Positions 59,276-64,000 of a stretch of 64,000 nt of DNA are shown here, piece after piece. Made by a program: the position numbers and the translations under genes. Under the pieces are notes generated by a model that was given only the letters and a program-made list of their open reading frames with translations, did no database searches and was not told where the DNA came from. The stretch lies in assembly GCA_934045075.1 (NCBI GenBank), contig OW203726.1, positions 11,816,037-11,880,036 of the forward strand, written 5' to 3'. Position 1 is the stretch's first letter, and each line of letters opens with the position of its first letter. This DNA comes from Yponomeuta sedellus. Lineage: Eukaryota; Arthropoda; Insecta; Lepidoptera; Yponomeutidae.

Positions 59276-61010
59276 GAAATGAAATGAAGTGAAGTGAAGT
59301 GAAGTGGAGTGGAGTGGAGTGGAGTGGAGTGGAGTGGAGTGGAGTGGAGTGGAGTGGAGTGGAGTGGAGTGGAGTGGAGTGGAGTGGAGTGGAGTGGAGT
59401 GGAGTGGAGTGGAGTGGAGTGGAGTGGAGTGGAGTGGAGTGGAGTGGAGTGGAGTGGAGTGGAGTGGAGTGGAGTGGAGTGGAGTGGAGTGGAGTGGAGT
59501 GGAGTGGAGTGGAGTGGAGTGGAGTGGAGTGGAGTGGAGTGGAGTGGAGTGGAGTGGAGTGGAGTGGAGTGGAGTGGAGTGGAGTGGAGTGGAGTGGAGT
59601 GGAGTGGAGTGGAGTGGAGTGGAGTGGAGTGGAGTGGAGTGGAGTGGAGTGGAGTGGAGTGGAGTGGAGTGGAGTGGAGTGGAGTGGAGTGGAGTGGAGT
59701 GGAGTGGAGTGGAGTGGAGTGGAGTGGAGTGGAGTGGAGTGGAGTGGAGTGGAGTGGAGTGGAGTGGAGTGGAGTGGAGTGGAGTGGAGTGGAGTGGAGT
59801 GGAGTGGAGTGGAGTGGAGTGGAGTGGAGTGGAGTGGAGTGGAGTGGAGTGGAGTGGAGTGGAGTGGAGTGGAGTGGAGTGGAGTGGAGTGGAGTGGAGT
59901 GGAGTGGAGTGGAGTGGAGTGGAGTGGAGTGGAGTGGAGTGGAGTGGAGTGGAGTGGAGTGGAGTGGAGTGGAGTGGAGTGGAGTGGAGTGGAGTGGAGT
60001 GGAGTGGAGTGGAGTGGAGTGGAGTGGAGTGGAGTGGAGTGGAGTGGAGTGGAGTGGAGTGGAGTGGAGTGGAGTGGAGTGGAGTGGAGTGGAGTGGAGT
60101 GGAGTGGAGTGGAGTGGAGTGATGTGGAGTGAAGTGGAGTGAAGTGAAGTGAAGTGAAGTGAAGTGAAGTGAAGTGAAGTGAGGTGAAGTGAGGTGAAGT
60201 GAAGTGAAGTGAAGTGAAGTGAAGTGAAGTGAAGTGAAGTGAAGTGAAGTGAAGTGAAGTGAAGTGAAGTGAAGTGAAGTGAAGTGAAGTGAAGTGAAGT
60301 GAAGTGAAGTGAAGTGAAGTGAAGTGAAGTGAAGTGAAGTGAAGTGAAGTGAAGTGAAGTGAAGTGAAGTGAAGTGAAGTGAAGTGAAGTGAAGTGAAGT
60401 GAAGTGAAGTGAAGTGAAGTGAAGTGAAGTGAAGTGAAGTGAAGTGAAGTGAAGTGAAGTGAAGTGAAGTGAAGTGAAGTGAAGTGAAGTGAAGTGAAGT
60501 GAAGTGAAGTGAAGTGAAGTGAAGTGAAGTGAAGTGAAGTGAAGTGAAGTGAAGTGAAGTGAAGTGAAGTGAAGTGAAGTGAAGTGAAGTGAAGTGAAGT
60601 GAAGTGAAGTGAAGTGAAGTGAAGTGAAGTGAAGTGAAGTGAAGTGAAGTGAAGTGAAGTGAAGTGAAGTGAAGTGAAGTGAAGTGAAGTGAAGTGAAGT
60701 GAAGTGAAGTGAAGTGAAGTGAAGTGAAGTGAAGTGAAGTGAAGTGAAGTGAAGTGAAGTGAAGTGAAGTGAAGTGAAGTGAAGTGAAGTGAAGTGAAGT
60801 GAAGTGAAGTGAAGTGAAGTGAAGTGAAGTGAAGTGAAGTGAAGTGAAGTGAAGTGAAGTGAAGTGAAGTGAAGTGAAGTGAAGTGAAGTGAAGTGAAGT
60901 GAAGTGAAGTGAAGTGAAGTGAAGTGAAGTGAAGTGAAGTGAAGTGAAGTGAAGTGAAGTGAAGTGAAGTGAAGTGAAGTGAAGTGAAGTGAAGTGAAAT
61001 GAAATGAAAT
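59276..61010. repeat. Pentanucleotide satellite array, 347 units (GGAGT)163 and (GAAGT)~170
   Basis: In order: GAAAT x2, GAAGT x4, GGAGT x163 (59306-60120), a boundary of GATGT, GGAGT, GAAGT, GGAGT, then 171 units of GAAGT (60141-60995) with two GAGGT variants near its start, then GAAAT x3. All unit counts sum to 1735 bp with no indel. The long Leu-His-Ser and Glu-Trp-Ser open frames here are artefacts. It interrupts a LINE reverse-transcriptase frame on the minus strand. Confidence 0.96.
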
Positions 61011-61515
61011 GTGAACCGTTTTGATATTTGGAAGAGTGAACTTTATACATTTCGTCTTTTTTGAATTTAACAATAAGTTATTAGAAGTAAACCAATTTAG
61101 TACCCGAGAGAGAGCATTATTTGTATTGTCAAGGTCATTTTCTTGTCTCTTAATTTTAAAAATAAGAGACGTGTCATCTGCAAATAATACTATCTCTGAC
61201 ATATTTTGAACCATGAACGGCAAATCATTTACATAGGTATACGAGGAAGAGGAACGGCCCCAAAATCGATCGATCGCACTTGTCGATCGATCTGTGGCAC
61301 TCCTATCCTGATCTCTGACCCTGAAGATTTAGTTCTATTTATATCAGCTCTTTGAACTCTCCCTTCTAAATATGATGTTATAAGTTTTAGGCTATTCCCG
61401 TTTATACCATAGTGCTTTAATTTTAAAAGAAGTGTTTTATGGTCAACGCAATCAAATGCTTTCGACAAGTCACAGAATACGCCTATAGCATCCTTGCGCT
61501 CTTCCCATGCCTAAA
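61011..61515 (-). pseudogene. Jockey/CR1-like LINE reverse transcriptase, broken
   Basis: Minus strand from about 61512: EERKDAIGVFCDLSKAFDCV (palm motif with the first catalytic Asp), DHKTLLLKLKHYGI, TSYLEGRVQ and GVPQ. A short frame-breaking insertion at about 61265-61291 follows, then ILGPFLFLVY, NDLPF, and VLFADDTSLIFK (catalytic Asp pair) up to KKTKCIKFTLPN. The frame is then lost in the pentamer array. Motif order is right for a non-LTR reverse transcriptase; the clade is tentative. Confidence 0.8.
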
Positions 61516-61519
61516 TTTT

Positions 61520-62000
61520 TTAACATTAGTAGTAGGTAAAGATTAACAAGTAGTAGACTAATTGTAATAAATGGCTATGCAATTCACATTCAATTATCAT
61601 AATAAACTTTATTGTATTATTGTTGTTGGGTTATTAGTTGTTAAATGTATTATTATTATTGGGAAAGTTGGGAAAATAAAACAAATCTAAGTATTTTTGT
61701 ATAAGAAAAAAATGTTTCCTACAGTACTACTATTTTTCAGTTACACACGTCACGTTGAGCACACTTGTTAGGCTAGCAATGCAATTTGTTGTGCACTTAT
61801 GTACCCTTAGCAGACGCACCTGATATGTATCTAATAGAGGTTTAAATAACTTTTAGGTATAGCAAAAACATTTGGAAAAGCATTAAAAAATTGTTGGGTG
61901 GCTTATAATGGTTGCTTTCCTTTTGGGAGCTAAGTAAATGAATGTCATACGTAACTACTACAAACAGTTACAAAAAGTTTTTTTTTGGCATACCGAGACT
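61520..62000. other. AT-rich stretch without recognised features
   Basis: No ORF or repeat end seen, apart from TTATTGTTGTTGGG-type low-complexity sequence. Confidence 0.4.
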
Positions 62001-62019
62001 TAAATATTGGGTACACTAT

Positions 62020-62205
62020 TTTTTTTATTTTTAATGCACTAACACGTGCTAAGGAACAAATTTAATAACCTATTTAGAGGCTAAAAATTTCACCCATGCC
62101 GGGATTCGAACCCGCAACCTCTGGCTATCCGTGCCAGAGGTTGCGGGTTCGAATCCCGGCATGGGGGAAATTTTTAGCCTCTAAATAGGTTTTTAAATTA
62201 GATAT
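62020..62205. repeat. Inverted pair of tRNA-like SINE ends forming a 57-bp-arm hairpin
   Basis: 62069-62125 and 62133-62189 are near-perfect inverse complements around the 7-base loop TATCCGT. The arms include AACCTATTTAGAGGCTAAA, the reverse B box (GGATTCGAACCCGC) and its complement. The outer side has ACACGTGCTAAGGA, the end seen at 10120 and 22110. Confidence 0.85.
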
Positions 62206-62209
62206 TGGG

Positions 62210-63225
62210 TTTCAAACATGATTTTAAAATCAAAAATTTAGGTCGGTAACCTATCGATTGTACTTTGGATATATACCGGGTATAATAAATCCACACATCT
62301 GCCTGACATCAGGAGATTCTGTTGCTATACGAAATACTTAGCGATCGCGAAAAAATATTCAGCAGTTTCTTAACCATAACGTATGGCACAACTATAAACC
62401 AACCATTTATTATATACATATTGATTGGTTGGTTACGTATTTATTTATTTGTCCATATTGTTCGTATTGACTAGTAAATCTATTAAATCAAAGTTATTCA
62501 TTACACCCCGTATAATACAATGACTCGGTAAACATTTAAACTAATGGCCATAGCCGGGTATCTTCAAACCTGAAAATCGTTGAATCTTGAGGATCATTAG
62601 AGATTAGAGTAACATAGGTATCCATTAAAACGATTAACGGCAGCTCGGTCGATGGCTCTCAGCTCCACCCAGATTGATTCACAGACAGTCGACATCAATA
62701 AGGGGGATTTGACGGTTACCTACAAAAGATGTGGCAATTTTCCTACACTAGAATGAATAAATGAAAAGGTTATAGCGCAGAAACGGAGGCTTAGTTAACG
62801 TTACAAGTCAAACTATTTAGGTAAGTCAAATTAGGTGTCCATTTCAAAATCTAGAAAGACCTTAATCTTATCTTAATTCGATTTCACAAAATTATTATAA
62901 AACGTAGACCTCATGCATTGCACTGGCTTTAATTCCACACATCATTGTCATCTAAATAATCCTTTATGTTATAGTAGCCCTTTTCACACAAAGTATACAT
63001 AACACATTTTTTGAACAGCGTTTCAGGCAAGCTTAATATACCTTCAGGGCTTTATTATAGAAACGTATACAACGCCCCATGAAGCATGTATTAACCTTTG
63101 CCAGCCTAAATCTTGGGAACGAAAATTTATTTCTAGTATTTACATTGTGATATTTTTCCTGACGTACATTATGTTTTCATAGATATATTGACTGGCAACT
63201 GAAACTAACATCCTGACATGTTAGT
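62210..63225. other. Stretch without recognised features
   Basis: AT-rich; no protein words or repeat ends recognised. Confidence 0.4.
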
Positions 63226-63269
63226 TTCTTAAAAGAAATCATTTAACGAATCTCTACTGCCTGGGTTTT

Positions 63270-63400
63270 AAAATAATCCGTTGGTTCTCTTCTGTATGAC
63301 GAAGATGGTCTCAATGTCTGATGCCCATCCCCACAGTAGAATGCCATAGGACATAATACTATGGAAGCCTAGCAGTTGCGACGTCAGTTAGTTCCCTAAT
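63270..63400 (-). mobile_element. LINE reverse transcriptase C-terminal fragment
   Basis: The minus strand encodes LGFHSIMSYGILLWGWASDI and ETIFVIQKRTNGLF then a stop. The YGIxLWG...xIFxxQKR pattern follows the RT core in Jockey/CR1-type LINEs. Being at higher coordinates than the FADD-bearing fragment on the same strand, it must come from a different copy. Confidence 0.65.
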
Positions 63401-63759
63401 TCTTTTAACTCCATATTATTATAATATAAATTATAATATATTATTATACTGCTGAAAAGCCTTTTTGCAAATTTTTCTATATGAGTAAAAGTGACCATAT
63501 ACGAAAACTATAACAAAATGTATTCAATGAGCCAATGTTAAATTGCAAGTAAATTTGAAGAACCATGGAACAGTAATGACGCAATCTTGAGTAGTTTTTT
63601 AACTCAACCGGCTCTACCGAATAATACTGAATTAAATTCAAAGGTCAAATCGAGTGTTGTTATCTCGGCCGGCACGTGCTCTCTATTATTTTGAATAGAA
63701 TCGAGCCCAAGTAATTGGGGTTAGGAAGTCCGTTCGTTATGTTGAATATAACGCTTGTT

Positions 63760-63870
63760 ATCTGGGCCGACGTAGCTGTCAGGTTGCTATAGGTGCTAGC
63801 AAAGACTGCTCTATCTAAAATAATGCTCTTCAACCATCTATTAGTGTGATTGAAGTCGGTATAAAACATA
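63760..63870. repeat. Dispersed repeat related to 35400-35580
   Basis: GTAGCTGTCAGGTTGCTATA, GGTGCTAGCAAAGACTGCTC, CAACCATCTATTAGTGTGAT and AACATATCATTAC occur in the same order at 35415-35550. Confidence 0.4.
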
Positions 63871-64000
63871 TCATTACTTAGATGTAAAGTTTGTATCTGC
63901 TACAAGTTTTTTCCAAATTTCTTAATTAATTAATGTTCTGGTGTCTCTTTGAAGGTTCCTAAACTTGCACGATAAATTGATTGCTTTAACACTTACGAAG

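Noticed and set aside
59226..61223. 665- and 592-residue His-Phe-Thr-Ser-Leu proteins and 277-residue Glu-Trp-Ser-Gly proteins
   Set aside because: Translations of the pentamer array. Only the RT segment at the high-coordinate end reflects a real, broken LINE.

Overview
This is a eukaryotic window, most likely from a moth or butterfly. It is AT-rich and intron-dominated. It is packed with tRNA-derived SINEs, a 5S-rRNA-derived SINE, LINE 3' ends, Helitron-like pieces and MITEs, and several repeat signatures look lepidopteran from general knowledge (for example the pieces at 52846-52875, 42370-42410 and 45765-45835). No prokaryotic features, CRISPR arrays, rRNA genes or intact tRNA genes were seen. 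The order-level assignment is inference.

One real protein-coding gene could be reconstructed. It lies on the minus strand from 37250 (start codon) to 1194 (last exon in the window). Eight coding exons have consistent splice sites and matching intron phases at every junction. In transcription order they are 37250-37191, 35876-35774, 34336-34216, 18874-18753, 13804-13578, 12224-12022, 9987-9831 and 1349-1194. They encode 383 residues: a signal peptide, a short Ser/Thr/Asn-rich linker, a thrombospondin type-1 (TSP1) domain, a basic Cys-containing linker with an activation site (R188|I189), and a trypsin-like S1 domain with His230, Asp274, Asp362 (S1 pocket) and Ser368. The C-terminal exon of the protease fold lies beyond the left edge of the window.

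The rest is introns of this gene (1.35-37.2 kb) and repeat-rich DNA to its right (37.3-64 kb). Intron 3 (34215-18875, 15.3 kb) contains an uninterrupted (CTGT)1657 array of 6628 bp that begins exactly at the 3' tail of a LINE. A second giant array, 347 pentamers (GGAGT/GAAGT), sits at 59276-61010 and interrupts a LINE reverse transcriptase.

Other mobile DNA includes a PIF/Harbinger element with transposase remnant (57377-58021), a second TTA-flanked TIR element (52008-52521), a TA-flanked MITE family (8164-8420 and 17793-18059), another MITE pair (2395-2707 and 53594-53906), several RTE-like LINE remnants, and tRNA-like SINEs that repeatedly occur as inverted pairs. No second host gene could be supported between 37.3 and 64 kb.
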